Origin: UBA5195 sp034432755
GTDB taxonomy: Bacteria; Chloroflexota; Anaerolineae; Anaerolineales; Villigracilaceae
Length of the DNA: 64,000 nucleotides
Assembly (NCBI GenBank): GCA_034432755.1
Contig: DAOUBQ010000015.1
Location: 27,385-91,384 of the forward strand
Reading direction: 5' to 3'
In this document: one piece after another, positions 51,546-59,653 of the stretch
Layout: each line of letters starts with the position of its first letter
Position numbering within the stretch: the stretch's first letter is position 1
The notes under the pieces: model-generated
Seen by the model: only the letters and a program-made list of their open reading frames with translations
The model's database searches: none
What the model was told of the DNA's origin: nothing
Program-made: the position numbers and the translations under genes

Positions 51546-52997
51546 ATGCCAGCGTACCGATTCAAACTTGTTTCTCTTTTGCTCGTTTTGCTCACTGCCT
51601 GCGGGCCGCTTGCCGCCCAGCCTGCCGCGCTCCCTGCCGCTCCAACCGTCAGTCCCTCCGCAACGGCGCTGCTCCCGGCTGGCACGCCTGCGCCCTCGCC
51701 CACGCCTGCGGCTGAGTTCAGCGTCCGTGTCCATCCCGATGGGCCGCTTTACGTCGGCGACCTGGTCAGTTTCGAGGCACTGGCTCCGGCTGGTTTCGAC
51801 CCCAAAGACAAAGTTGTCCTTCTCGAGGTGGGCGGCCAAATGCTCGGTGAGCAAGCCTTCCGTCCGTTTGGAATCGGGGGGCGCAGTCAGGCCACCTTCT
51901 TCTGGGTTTGGGATACGGTTGGATTGGAGAGTGGGACGCACGCCCTGACTTTTACCCTGCGTCCCGATGGATTTTCCTGGACCGAAACGCTCACCCTCCT
52001 GCCTGCTACCGAAGTTCCGTACCCCGAACCGGATGCCCGCTGGGAAAGTATCACCTCAAACTGTTGCCTTATCTACTACATCACCGGCACCGACGCTCAC
52101 CGCGACATCGAAACCCTGGCCGAAATGGCCGATTCTGAAGCCTTGCGCGTGGAAGCGCGCTTTAATGCCCAATTCGATGAGAAAATTCCGCTCACCTTCC
52201 TGCCGCGCGTGCTGGGTCATGGTGGCTTTGCTTCGGATGGCTTGTATGTTTCATATCTCGATGAAAACTACGCCGGGAACGCCACCCGCCAGGTGATTCA
52301 TCATGAAATGGTGCATTGGCTCGATTCTCGGCAGCCCGGCAATTTTCGACCTTCAATTTTGGTGGAGGGATTGGCCGTTTACCTGAGTAACGGCCACTTC
52401 AAAGAAGAACCCATTTTGCCGCGCGCCGCCGCCTTGATCGAACTGAACTGGTACATTCCCCTGCCCGAACTGACCGATTCATTTTATACCTCCCACCATG
52501 AAATCGGCTACCTGCAAGCCGCCGCGCTGGTGGCTTACCTGGTGGAGACCTATGGCTGGGAACGTTTCGATGACTTTTATCGCGATATTCACCCCGCCCC
52601 GGATGGAAAGCAATCTACCGCGCTCGAAACCGCTCTGCAAGCCCACTTTGGCCTGACGTTGCCTGCTCTCGAAACCGATTTTCTTGCTTTTTTACGTTCT
52701 CAAACGGTGGATAACTCTCACCGTGCCGACCTGCGCCTGACGGTGGCCTTCTACGATACCCTGCGCCACTACCAGCAGCGCTACGACCCCTCGGCCTACT
52801 TCCTGACTGCCTGGCTGCCCGATATTCCCGAAATGCGGCGGCGCGGGATTGTGGCCGACCTGTTGCGCCGTCCGCGCGAAGCGGTCAACCTGCAAGTCGA
52901 GAGTCTCCTCATCGAAGCCGACCATTTTCTACGCGCGGGGGAGTATCCATCCGCCGAGGCGCGCTTGCGTCAGGTGATGGCATTGCTGGAGCAATAA
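51546..52997 (+). CDS. Lipoprotein with gluzincin-type (HExxH) peptidase domain
   Basis: 483 aa starting at the ATG at 51546; the open frame upstream has no support. A lipoprotein signal ends in LLTAC (about residue 19), followed by an Ala/Pro/Thr-rich linker and a beta-domain (about 60-155). A metallopeptidase-like region follows with HHEMVHWLD (HExxH, about 252-258) and a downstream Glu in VEGLAVYLSNG, as in clan MA gluzincins. The C-terminus is helical. It resembles secreted Chloroflexota peptidase-MA-like proteins; substrate unknown. It is divergent from the M16 protease gene. Confidence 0.82.
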   Translation: MPAYRFKLVSLLLVLLTACGPLAAQPAALPAAPTVSPSATALLPAGTPAPSPTPAAEFSVRVHPDGPLYVGDLVSFEALAPAGFDPKDKVVLLEVGGQMLGEQAFRPFGIGGRSQATFFWVWDTVGLESGTHALTFTLRPDGFSWTETLTLLPATEVPYPEPDARWESITSNCCLIYYITGTDAHRDIETLAEMADSEALRVEARFNAQFDEKIPLTFLPRVLGHGGFASDGLYVSYLDENYAGNATRQVIHHEMVHWLDSRQPGNFRPSILVEGLAVYLSNGHFKEEPILPRAAALIELNWYIPLPELTDSFYTSHHEIGYLQAAALVAYLVETYGWERFDDFYRDIHPAPDGKQSTALETALQAHFGLTLPALETDFLAFLRSQTVDNSHRADLRLTVAFYDTLRHYQQRYDPSAYFLTAWLPDIPEMRRRGIVADLLRRPREAVNLQVESLLIEADHFLRAGEYPSAEARLRQVMALLEQ

Positions 52998-53001
52998 AAA
53001 A

Positions 53002-53030
53002 ATCCCGAAGAGCGGTTTTGTCTTCGGGAT
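53002..53030 (-). terminator. Intrinsic terminator between convergent lipoprotein and FHA genes
   Basis: 10-bp stem ATCCCGAAGA / TCTTCGGGAT with a 9-nt loop. On the minus strand it is followed by a run of seven T, serving the FHA gene; on the plus strand the tail is poor. Confidence 0.82.
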
Positions 53031-53051
53031 GAAACAAATTGGCTTAAGGTA

Positions 53052-53684
53052 TTAAGGGCAGTACCCGCCCAGAATCGGCACCAGCCAGGAGGTCAACGGC
53101 GAGCACCACAGTTGGGCAGAATCGTAAACAAACAGCCCGACCACGCAACAGCATAACAAGAGCAGGATGACCACTGCTGCAATGGTAAGCGTCCGGTTGG
53201 GGCCGCTCTTGACAGGCAGCTCGGCCATGCCCGGCTCAGGCCCGGCGGGGATATGACCCGCATAGCCGACCGACTGAACAGGCTGGGGCGCAGGGGCCGG
53301 AGCAGGCGCAGGGGCTGGCGGGCGGGCTGCTGAGGCAACGCGGGCCGAGGAAGAGAGCATGGTCGCATTCGGGTCAACCTGCGCCAGTGATTCAAACAAC
53401 AGGTTAATTTGTTCACCCAGCGAAATCACTTCGCCGGGGACCAGGACGTGTGAACCAGTGATACGTTGGCCGTTGACAAAGGTGCCATTGGTCGAACCGA
53501 TATCGGTCAGGACGTATTTGCCGCCTTGCAGGGTGAGTTGGGAATGTTTGCGCGAGACTTCGGCATCGTTGATGACAATGGTGTTCCCGGCTTCGCGCCC
53601 GATGGTAATGACATCCCCTTCGAGAGGGAAGGTCTTGCCTGGGGTTGGCCCGGCGTGCATGACAAGTTGGTATTGCGCGGCCAT
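53052..53684 (-). CDS. FHA-domain membrane protein
   Basis: 210 aa. The FHA domain spans about 20-95: ITIGREAGNTIVINDAEVSRKHSQLTL and GSTNGTFVNGQRI. A Pro/Ala-rich linker (about 115-160) precedes a single membrane helix (LTIAAVVILLLLCCCVVGLFVY) and a short C-terminal tail, so the FHA domain is cytoplasmic. It reads phosphothreonine marks from an unseen kinase. A strong AGGAGG and a promoter (53723-53751) lie upstream. It is a third FHA protein of the window, separate from the fhaA/fhaB-like pair. Confidence 0.88.
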   Translation of the reverse strand: MAAQYQLVMHAGPTPGKTFPLEGDVITIGREAGNTIVINDAEVSRKHSQLTLQGGKYVLTDIGSTNGTFVNGQRITGSHVLVPGEVISLGEQINLLFESLAQVDPNATMLSSSARVASAARPPAPAPAPAPAPQPVQSVGYAGHIPAGPEPGMAELPVKSGPNRTLTIAAVVILLLLCCCVVGLFVYDSAQLWCSPLTSWLVPILGGYCP

Positions 53685-53722
53685 TATTCCTCCTGGAAAA
53701 ATAACGTTGCTGCTTCGTGATT

Positions 53723-53751
53723 AGTGTAATGAATTTCGCCTAAAAAGTCAA
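53723..53751 (-). promoter_or_regulatory. Promoter of the FHA membrane protein gene
   Basis: Minus-strand TTGACT (53746-53751), 17-bp spacer, TACACT (53723-53728). The predicted leader contains AGGAGG before the ATG at 53684. Confidence 0.6.
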
Positions 53752-53808
53752 ATTATTGTCGCGAGTATTTTGTAGCCAAAAAGTCCCTGCCTCAGCGGGT
53801 CTTCGCCC

Positions 53809-53923
53809 CAGCAATTCTCAATTTGGCATGAACCAGCCTCGAAAACAGGTGGTCGTGCCGCCTTTAGAAGGTCCCGGCAGGCTGAAAGCCTGCCGGGACG
53901 ATTCTATATTGAGAGAATTGCTG
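53809..53923. repeat. 115-bp inverted-repeat element with internal hairpin
   Basis: Ends CAGCAATTCTCAAT and ATTGAGAGAATTGCTG are inverted copies of each other with a 2-nt gap. Inside, GTCCCGGCAGGC / GCCTGCCGGGAC (53871-53899) form a perfect 12-bp hairpin with a TGAAA loop. It sits between the oxidoreductase stop and the FHA promoter. No T tract follows on either strand, so it is more like a mobile palindromic element than a terminator. Confidence 0.6.
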
Positions 53924-53936
53924 TCTCTGACTTGTC

Positions 53937-55355
53937 CTACAGACTTCCAAACACGCGGCGGAACAAATCGGATTCCAGCAGGTTGTGCGGGTCGGTGCGC
54001 CGCTTGAGGGCTTTGAACTGCTCTACGGTTTCCTTTCCTAAGAAGCGCAGGGCGGTTTCTGGCGTGGTTTCGCTATTTTTGGCGAAGTAGAAACGTCCGC
54101 CCGCTTCTAGCACGATGCGGTCGAAGTCATGCAGCATGTCGCGCATTTTGGCGCGGCTGCCGTTTGTAACTTTGAAATCGAGGGCCAGCGAGAAGCCATC
54201 AACGGCGTGCGAGAGCAGGAATTTGTCGGGGCGGTGGCGCTTGGTTACGCCGAGGTAGGAGGGCATGCCGCGCTTGTGTGAAAGGGTGAGCAGTTCCGTC
54301 CAGGCCGCCTCGGCGGTTTCTTTGGGGATAAAGGACTGGTATTGAATCAGCCCGCCGCGCCCGTAGGCTTTCTCCCAGTGGGGGACGTAATCGAGTAGGA
54401 AGTGAAAAGCCGCGTGGGACTGTTTGTAATGGCCCTCGCGCAGGCTGGCGACGTATTTGGCGGTGTTCACCAGCCAGACGCCGGGGTTAATCATGAATGG
54501 TGCCATGAAAAAGTGGATGATAGACTTGGGGAAGACCCCGAACAGGGTCGCCGGAAGGGTCTGGTAACTGACCTGCATCGTTTTCTTGGGGTCGGGGTCG
54601 TCGCCCTCGTGCAGGTATTTGGCGGTGTGCAGTTGGCCGCGCCCCAGCCCGCTTCCACCGGCGGTCGAATCCAGCCAGCCGACGGTGTAATCGTTGGCCG
54701 GGGCGGTCTCGGCGATAGCGTTCAGGTGTTCGCGCAAGTTTCGCGCCGGGAAGGCATGCACCTCAAGCAGGCCTGAATACACCTTCTTCATCTTCATTGT
54801 TATTGACGTGAAGACGCCTAACATGCCCATGCCAGAGATGATGCTGTAGAACAAGTCGCCGTTATGGGTGGGGGAGCAGGTTACTTCGGCCCCCGTTGGC
54901 AGCAGGGCGGTGAATTCGACCACCTGCTCGCCAATGGTGCCCATTTTGTAGTTGTTCTTGCCGTGAATGTTCATGCCCAGGCAGCCGCCCAGGGTGGTAT
55001 ACATTGTCCCAGAGACGACCGGCGGCCACCAGCCATCGGGCAGGACATGCTGCCAGAGTTTTTGCAGGGTAACGCCGGGTTCGGCCTTAATCAGTCCGGT
55101 TTCCGGGTTCCACTCCAGGATGCGGTTCATATCCTGAATATCCAGCACGATGCCGCCGCCGTTGAGCGCGGCATCATTGTAGGAGCGTCCGGCCCCGCGC
55201 AGGGTGATGGTCAGGCCATTTTGTTTGGCAAACTTGAAAATTTCGTTGATTTGCTCGGCTGTGGTTGGTTTATACAAGTAGGATGCCGCCCGCAGCGAGT
55301 GTCCGAAGTTTTCCAGATAAGTGAGACGTTCATAGGGAAGGGTTAAGGTAGTCAT
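53937..55355 (-). CDS. FAD-binding VAO-family oxidoreductase, DprE1-like
   Basis: 472 aa. The FAD domain has LRGAGRSYNDAALNGGGIVLDIQDMN and the GGCLGMNIHGKNNY segment; the latter corresponds to the IHGKN region of decaprenylphosphoryl-ribose 2'-oxidase (DprE1) with its His and Lys retained. Further matches are AYGRGGLIQYQSFIP and LEAGGRFYFAKNS (active-site Lys kept). The Cys targeted by covalent DprE1 inhibitors is not conserved (SLALDF). The upstream SDR resembles DprE2, so the pair probably oxidises and then reduces a lipid-linked sugar. Sugar-alcohol oxidase is an alternative reading for this gene alone. Confidence 0.82.
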   Translation of the reverse strand: MTTLTLPYERLTYLENFGHSLRAASYLYKPTTAEQINEIFKFAKQNGLTITLRGAGRSYNDAALNGGGIVLDIQDMNRILEWNPETGLIKAEPGVTLQKLWQHVLPDGWWPPVVSGTMYTTLGGCLGMNIHGKNNYKMGTIGEQVVEFTALLPTGAEVTCSPTHNGDLFYSIISGMGMLGVFTSITMKMKKVYSGLLEVHAFPARNLREHLNAIAETAPANDYTVGWLDSTAGGSGLGRGQLHTAKYLHEGDDPDPKKTMQVSYQTLPATLFGVFPKSIIHFFMAPFMINPGVWLVNTAKYVASLREGHYKQSHAAFHFLLDYVPHWEKAYGRGGLIQYQSFIPKETAEAAWTELLTLSHKRGMPSYLGVTKRHRPDKFLLSHAVDGFSLALDFKVTNGSRAKMRDMLHDFDRIVLEAGGRFYFAKNSETTPETALRFLGKETVEQFKALKRRTDPHNLLESDLFRRVFGSL

Positions 55356-55366
55356 AGGTTCTCTTT

Positions 55367-55400
55367 CATCATGCGAAATTCGATATTCGAACGCCGAATA
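55367..55400. repeat. Palindrome GATATTCG / CGAATATC
   Basis: 8-bp inverted repeat with a 5-nt loop in the leader between the SDR stop and the oxidoreductase start; resembles other word-type repeats of the window. Confidence 0.45.
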
Positions 55401-56189
55401 TCAAAAACTTAATCGTCTGAAAATAAAGGATGGAATATGCCGAATGATGAGCATCAGCCATTCCCATTGCGGAGGAACGTAGGCTGTTTGTTTTCGGGCT
55501 TTTATCGCCTTCCAGATGCCCTCAGCCGCCTGTTCGGGGCGAATGAGCCAGAAAAAGTTCTTTTTTGGTGCAGAGAGCAGCAGGTCGGTTTGGACAAATC
55601 CGGGCTTAATGGTGGTTACGGTCACGCCGCGCCGGGTTAGCCGGTTGCGCAGGGATTCGAGATAGGTGGTGAGAGCGGCTTTGGAGGTGTTATAGGCTGG
55701 GGCACCGACCCGTCCCCTATCCCCCGCGACGGAGGAGATGCCGACGATGTGTCCTGCTTGCAGATGGTAGAACATGGCTGCTACCGGATTCAGCCAGGCC
55801 AGGGCGCCGAGTGTGTTGGTTTCGAGCATGGCGCGGTCTTTCGAAAAATTGAATTCATTCGGTTTGACAGGGTGCTGGATGCCAGTGTTGTAGACGAACA
55901 GGTCCAGGCCGCCTACATCTTGCACGATTTTTTGCAGCGTAGCCGGAACGGAATCGTAGTGGGTCACGTCGTGAGGATAGGCTAAGGCGCGTGTTTCACC
56001 GTAGGCAGCATTAATTTCGGCGCACAGCGCTTCGAGCAGCTCAGCCCGGCGTGCTATCGCCGCGACGGTGTATCCCTGGGCAGCGAGTTTACGCGTCAGG
56101 GCGGCCCCAATCCCGCTCGAAGCGCCGACCACAATGGCGACGCGGCGGTGGCGGAGCGGCGTGGCGGCGGAGGGTTTTGTTTCGGGCAT
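55401..56189 (-). CDS. Short-chain dehydrogenase/reductase, DprE2-like
   Basis: 262-aa classical SDR starting at ATG 56189 with GGAG upstream. The cofactor motif is VVGASSGIGAAL (about residues 20-31), then NTG in FVYNTGIQH, Ser in VGISSVAG and YxxxK in PAYNTSKAAL. The C-terminus LMLIIRHIPSFIFRRLSF closely matches the end of mycobacterial DprE2 (a hydrophobic helix then RHIPxxIFRxL), suggesting membrane association. It is 45 bp upstream of the DprE1-like gene. The pair may epimerise a polyprenyl-phosphate sugar at C2'. Confidence 0.85.
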   Translation of the reverse strand: MPETKPSAATPLRHRRVAIVVGASSGIGAALTRKLAAQGYTVAAIARRAELLEALCAEINAAYGETRALAYPHDVTHYDSVPATLQKIVQDVGGLDLFVYNTGIQHPVKPNEFNFSKDRAMLETNTLGALAWLNPVAAMFYHLQAGHIVGISSVAGDRGRVGAPAYNTSKAALTTYLESLRNRLTRRGVTVTTIKPGFVQTDLLLSAPKKNFFWLIRPEQAAEGIWKAIKARKQTAYVPPQWEWLMLIIRHIPSFIFRRLSF

Positions 56190-56352
56190 GATATTTCTCC
56201 AAGTCAATCAGGTTGCGAAATCGTTCACATTCTAACATATTCTCTGATGGGTTTTTCGTCGGCGGCGCATTGCGCTTTGATAAATTAGGAAATACCAGCC
56301 AGGTCGTGAATTGCGCGTTAGGGTTGTATAATTGGTGGCATGTGGAGAGAGG

Positions 56353-57597
56353 ATGAATCAGTCAAACCAGGCACTCCTGCAAATTGCCCGCGATAAACTT
56401 TCGAACGCGCGTTATACCCCGGAACAGCGCGAACAAACCCTGCGACTGTTGGGATTACTGTTAGAACTTGCTTCGGAAGACGAAAAAAGTGAAGAAAATG
56501 CCCGCGCCACAGCGAAACTTCTCGCCAATGTGACTCGTCATCATAACCTGTTTGCCCTCATCCAGCAGCAGGCTGCCGAGCTGGAAGCACTGAAGCGCAT
56601 TAGCGTTAACCTGACCTCCAGCCTGCAACTCCAGGCCGTTCTTGACCGAATTGCCACCGAGGCCATGCGGTTGATTAAGCATCCGAGGGGTGTTCACATT
56701 TTCCTATATGAGAACGGCGCCTTGCGCTTTGGGGCCGCGCTGGATGCCGAAGGTAACCGCAACCAGATTTTTTCGCTGCCCCGCCCAGATGGGTTGACCT
56801 ACACCGTGGCCCGCTCCAAGCAAACTATCCTGGTGGATGATATGCACGGGCATCCTCTGTTTCAGACCGCGCCTGCTTCCTGGCGGGGCGCGATTGTTGG
56901 CATCCCACTTAAGAGCGAAGAGGCGGTTGTGGGAGTGATGAACATGTCGCTCCAGCCAGGGCGGAAATTTTCTCCCTCTGAATTGCGGCTGCTTGATTTG
57001 CTGGCTTCCCAGGCGGCTGTCGCCATCATCAATGCCCGCCTGCACCAATCCATGTCGAAAGAAGCCATGAGCGATATGCTGACCGGCCTGCCCAATCGTC
57101 GCGCGCTCGATGCCCGCCTGGAGAACGAAGTCCAGCGCGCTGAGCGCTATGGGCATCAGTTTGCCGTCCTGATGATGGACCTGGACGGGTTCAAGGCCAT
57201 CAACGACACTTATGGTCACGATGCAGGCGACCGGGTATTGCGTGATTTTGCCCGCTTTCTGGCTGAGGCCAAGCGCTCCAGCGATTTTTTGGCGCGCTAT
57301 GGCGGCGATGAAATGACGATGATTATGCCCGAAACTGACGGGAGTTCTGCCGCACATCTTGCCGGGTTGATTAAGCAGCGCATGGAAAAGTTCGAACCCG
57401 TCTTACCGGACGGCGCAAAACCGCATTTGGGGATTTCGGGCGGAATAGCCGTTTACCCGCACCATGCCAAAACCGCCTCAGATTTGCTGCGCGCGTCGGA
57501 TGAAGCCCTGTATCGCGCCAAGCGCCATGCGCGCGGTACCTTCCTGTCAGCCCGCTCCGGAACTGGTGAATTACCTTCCCTCAAGAACATCAAATAA
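56353..57597 (+). CDS. GAF-GGDEF diguanylate cyclase
   Basis: 414 aa from the ATG at 56353. N-terminal helices (about 1-85) are followed by a GAF domain (about 90-220) and a GGDEF domain (about 235-405). The active-site motif reads GGDEM, with Met in place of the last Phe, and an RSSD inhibitory I-site lies five residues before it, so product feedback is expected. MDLDGFKAINDTYGHDAGD is typical. No signal peptide or membrane helix: cytoplasmic. It is the only cyclase in the window and a possible source of ligand for the riboswitch at 46006. TATAAT lies about 22 nt upstream. Confidence 0.93.
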   Translation: MNQSNQALLQIARDKLSNARYTPEQREQTLRLLGLLLELASEDEKSEENARATAKLLANVTRHHNLFALIQQQAAELEALKRISVNLTSSLQLQAVLDRIATEAMRLIKHPRGVHIFLYENGALRFGAALDAEGNRNQIFSLPRPDGLTYTVARSKQTILVDDMHGHPLFQTAPASWRGAIVGIPLKSEEAVVGVMNMSLQPGRKFSPSELRLLDLLASQAAVAIINARLHQSMSKEAMSDMLTGLPNRRALDARLENEVQRAERYGHQFAVLMMDLDGFKAINDTYGHDAGDRVLRDFARFLAEAKRSSDFLARYGGDEMTMIMPETDGSSAAHLAGLIKQRMEKFEPVLPDGAKPHLGISGGIAVYPHHAKTASDLLRASDEALYRAKRHARGTFLSARSGTGELPSLKNIK

Positions 57598-57663
57598 AAA
57601 TTGGTGTCAGGTTGGGCTGATTTTTGAAATCTTACCGGGGCGTTGAAAGTTGTAAAAGGGGAG

Positions 57664-57693
57664 TTACCAGAAAAGACGACTTTTTGATACAAT
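57664..57693 (+). promoter_or_regulatory. Promoter abutting the ruvA start codon
   Basis: TTACCA (57664-57669), 18-bp spacer, TACAAT (57688-57693). The -10 ends 6 nt before the ATG and there is no Shine-Dalgarno, suggesting a leaderless mRNA. Confidence 0.45.
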
Positions 57694-57699
57694 CGCGCC

Positions 57700-58296
57700 A
57701 TGATTGCAACCCTGCGTGGTGAAATTACCCAAATCGAAGATTCTGCCCTGGTCATCGAAGCTGGCGGCGTGGGCATGAGGGTCTTTGTTCCCAAGCCTCT
57801 GCTCGCCCGCTTTCAGGTGGGCGAGGGGGTGCTGATTCACACCCACCTTGTCGTCCGCGAAAACGACCTGTCACTATACGGATTCGAGACGATTGCTGAC
57901 CGCCAACTCTTCCTGACCCTGCTTGGTGTGGATGGGGTTGGCCCCAAAGTGGCGCTTTCCGTCCTTTCCACCCTCAATCTTGATACCGTGCAGCGGGCTG
58001 TTTTTAACGATGAAGCAGATTTATTGAGCCGCGTCCCCGGCGTGGGCAAGAAAACCGCCCAGAAGATGCTGTTGTATCTTAAAGACCGGCTCAAACCTGC
58101 CAACGGGCTGGAAAAAATCGCTGCTCTGTCTGATACTGATTCGGAAGTCCTGGCTGCTTTAACCGCGCTTGGTTACTCGGTCATCGAGGCCCAGTCGGCG
58201 CTGCAATCACTCCCCAAAGACGGGCCCGATGATGTGGAGGAGAAGCTTCGCCTGGCACTGAGCTATTTTCAGTCATCAGTCCGCAGTCATCAGTGA
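57700..58296 (+). CDS. ruvA: Holliday junction branch migration protein RuvA
   Basis: 198 aa. Domain I begins MIATLRGEITQIED, then the OB-fold with YGFETIADRQLFLTLLGVDGVGPKVAL. Domain II has the two helix-hairpin-helix motifs (GVGPKVALSVL and VPGVGKKTAQKMLLYLKD). Domain III (about 150-195) binds RuvB. RuvA tetramers hold Holliday junctions for the RuvB motor. The final ten residues (FQSSVRSHQ) are encoded by an ATCAGT word repeat rather than by native sequence. ruvB and ruvC are not adjacent. Confidence 0.95.
   Translation: MIATLRGEITQIEDSALVIEAGGVGMRVFVPKPLLARFQVGEGVLIHTHLVVRENDLSLYGFETIADRQLFLTLLGVDGVGPKVALSVLSTLNLDTVQRAVFNDEADLLSRVPGVGKKTAQKMLLYLKDRLKPANGLEKIAALSDTDSEVLAALTALGYSVIEAQSALQSLPKDGPDDVEEKLRLALSYFQSSVRSHQ
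58268..58296. repeat. ATCAGT word repeat forming the ruvA 3' end
   Basis: CAGTCATCAGTCCGCAGTCATCAGTGA provides the last codons and the stop of ruvA. Confidence 0.65.
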
Positions 58297-58348
58297 GCGG
58301 TTTAAAGAGCGGAGGCGCGGCTTCCCCATTTTTGTAAAATCGCAAAAT

Positions 58349-58377
58349 ACAAACAGGTGGATTGGACGCCTGTTTGT
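58349..58377 (+). promoter_or_regulatory. Hairpin directly before the proC ribosome-binding site
   Basis: ACAAACAGG and CCTGTTTGT form a 9-bp stem with an 11-nt loop and end exactly at the GGAGGAG of proC. It could shape translation initiation or be a stability element. Confidence 0.45.
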
Positions 58378-58387
58378 GGAGGAGTAC

Positions 58388-59257
58388 ATGCTGAATAAAA
58401 AAATTGCGTTTATCGGTTCTGGGGCGATGGGTGAGGCCATGATTGCTGGGCTTATTCGCCAGGGGTTGGCGCATCCTGTCAACCTATTAACGGCGGATGT
58501 CCATTCCCAGCGGGTGGAGGACTTGCGCCAACGCTATGGAACGCGGCCTTTTACCGATAATCGTCTCGCCGTTGCGGAGGCTGACCTGGTCGTGCTTTCA
58601 GTCAAGCCGCAGCGGCTGACCGAGGTATTGAAGGCTTTGCGCGGCGCAATTGCCCCTCATGCCCTGGTGCTTTCGATTGTAGCCGGGGCAAAAATTGCTA
58701 AAATCAGCAATGGCTTGGGTCATGAAGCGGTTGTACGCTCTATGCCCAATACGCCTGCCCAAATTGGGCAAGGCATTACCGTGTGGATGCCCGCGCCAGC
58801 AGTGAGCGAAGACCAAAAGCGCATGGCGCGTAAACTGCTGGGCGCGTTGGGGCAGCAGGTTGAAGTGGACGATGAGAATTATCTCGATATGGCAACCGCG
58901 CTTTCTGGCACGGGCCCGGCCTATATCTTCCTTTTCATGGAAGCGATGATTGATGCCGGGGTCCACATGGGTTTTTCGCGCCAGGTGTCCGAACAGTTAG
59001 TGGTCGAGACGCTCAAAGGCTCGGTGGCTTATTTCGAGTCGCGCAACCAAAAAGACCAGGTGCATGTTGCCAGCCTGCGTAATCAGGTCACCTCTCCGGG
59101 TGGGACGACCGCCCAAGCTTTGTACTACCTCGAAAAAGCCGGTTTCCGCACGGCGGTCTCGCGTGCCATTTGGGCAGCCTATGAACGTTCGATTGAACTG
59201 GGCAAGGAGAAAACGGCTCACATTCCTGAAACCAATTCCAGCGGGAGCGGCGAATAA
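58388..59257 (+). CDS. proC: Pyrroline-5-carboxylate reductase
   Basis: 289 aa starting at the ATG at 58388 behind GGAGGAG. Reduces 1-pyrroline-5-carboxylate to proline. The Rossmann motif is FIGSGAMGEAMIAGL (about 7-21); MPNTPAQIGQGIT is the substrate-binding region; the C-terminal dimer domain has ALSGTGPAYIFLFMEAMIDAGVHMGFSR and TSPGGTTAQALYYLEKAGFRTAV, the family signature. Its stop overlaps the crcB start by one base. The ruvA-proC link is positional only. Confidence 0.95.
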   Translation: MLNKKIAFIGSGAMGEAMIAGLIRQGLAHPVNLLTADVHSQRVEDLRQRYGTRPFTDNRLAVAEADLVVLSVKPQRLTEVLKALRGAIAPHALVLSIVAGAKIAKISNGLGHEAVVRSMPNTPAQIGQGITVWMPAPAVSEDQKRMARKLLGALGQQVEVDDENYLDMATALSGTGPAYIFLFMEAMIDAGVHMGFSRQVSEQLVVETLKGSVAYFESRNQKDQVHVASLRNQVTSPGGTTAQALYYLEKAGFRTAVSRAIWAAYERSIELGKEKTAHIPETNSSGSGE

Positions 59258-59643
59258 TGCCGGTGAACCTGCTCCTTGTCGGTCTGGGCGGCGCGCTCGG
59301 CTCGATTGCGCGCTACCTGGTTAGCAGTTGGGCGCAGACGGCAATGAAGAATGCCACCTTCCCTTATGGAACATTGGCCGTCAACCTGTGTGGCTGCCTG
59401 GTGATTGGATTCATGGCCCAACTGGCCGAGACGCGCGGCGTGTTCACCCATGAATCGCGCGCCCTGGTCTTTTTTGGCCTGTTGGGTGGGTTCACCACTT
59501 TTTCGACCTTTGGTAACGAGACCTTTAATCTTGCTCGGGGCGGGGAAGGGTGGAGCGCGTTGGCAAATATCGGCGCGAATGTGGTCATCGGCCTGCTGGC
59601 GGTCTGGCTGGGTCGCAGCCTGGCGTATTTAATTTGGAAGTAA
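59257..59643 (+). CDS. crcB: Fluoride efflux transporter CrcB
   Basis: 128 aa with four membrane helices. GGALGSIARYLVSSW and GTLAVNLCGCLVIGFM contain the conserved Gly/Asn residues, and GGFTTFSTFGNET is the Phe/Thr-rich pore motif of Fluc channels. These proteins work as dual-topology dimers that release fluoride. It follows proC with a 1-bp overlap and precedes a DUF190 gene. No fluoride riboswitch is recognisable upstream. Confidence 0.95.
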   Translation: MPVNLLLVGLGGALGSIARYLVSSWAQTAMKNATFPYGTLAVNLCGCLVIGFMAQLAETRGVFTHESRALVFFGLLGGFTTFSTFGNETFNLARGGEGWSALANIGANVVIGLLAVWLGRSLAYLIWK

Positions 59644-59653
59644 GGAGACTCCC

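Noticed and set aside
59230..59260. Fluoride riboswitch expected before crcB
   Set aside because: crcB overlaps the proC stop and no matching structure was seen before either gene.
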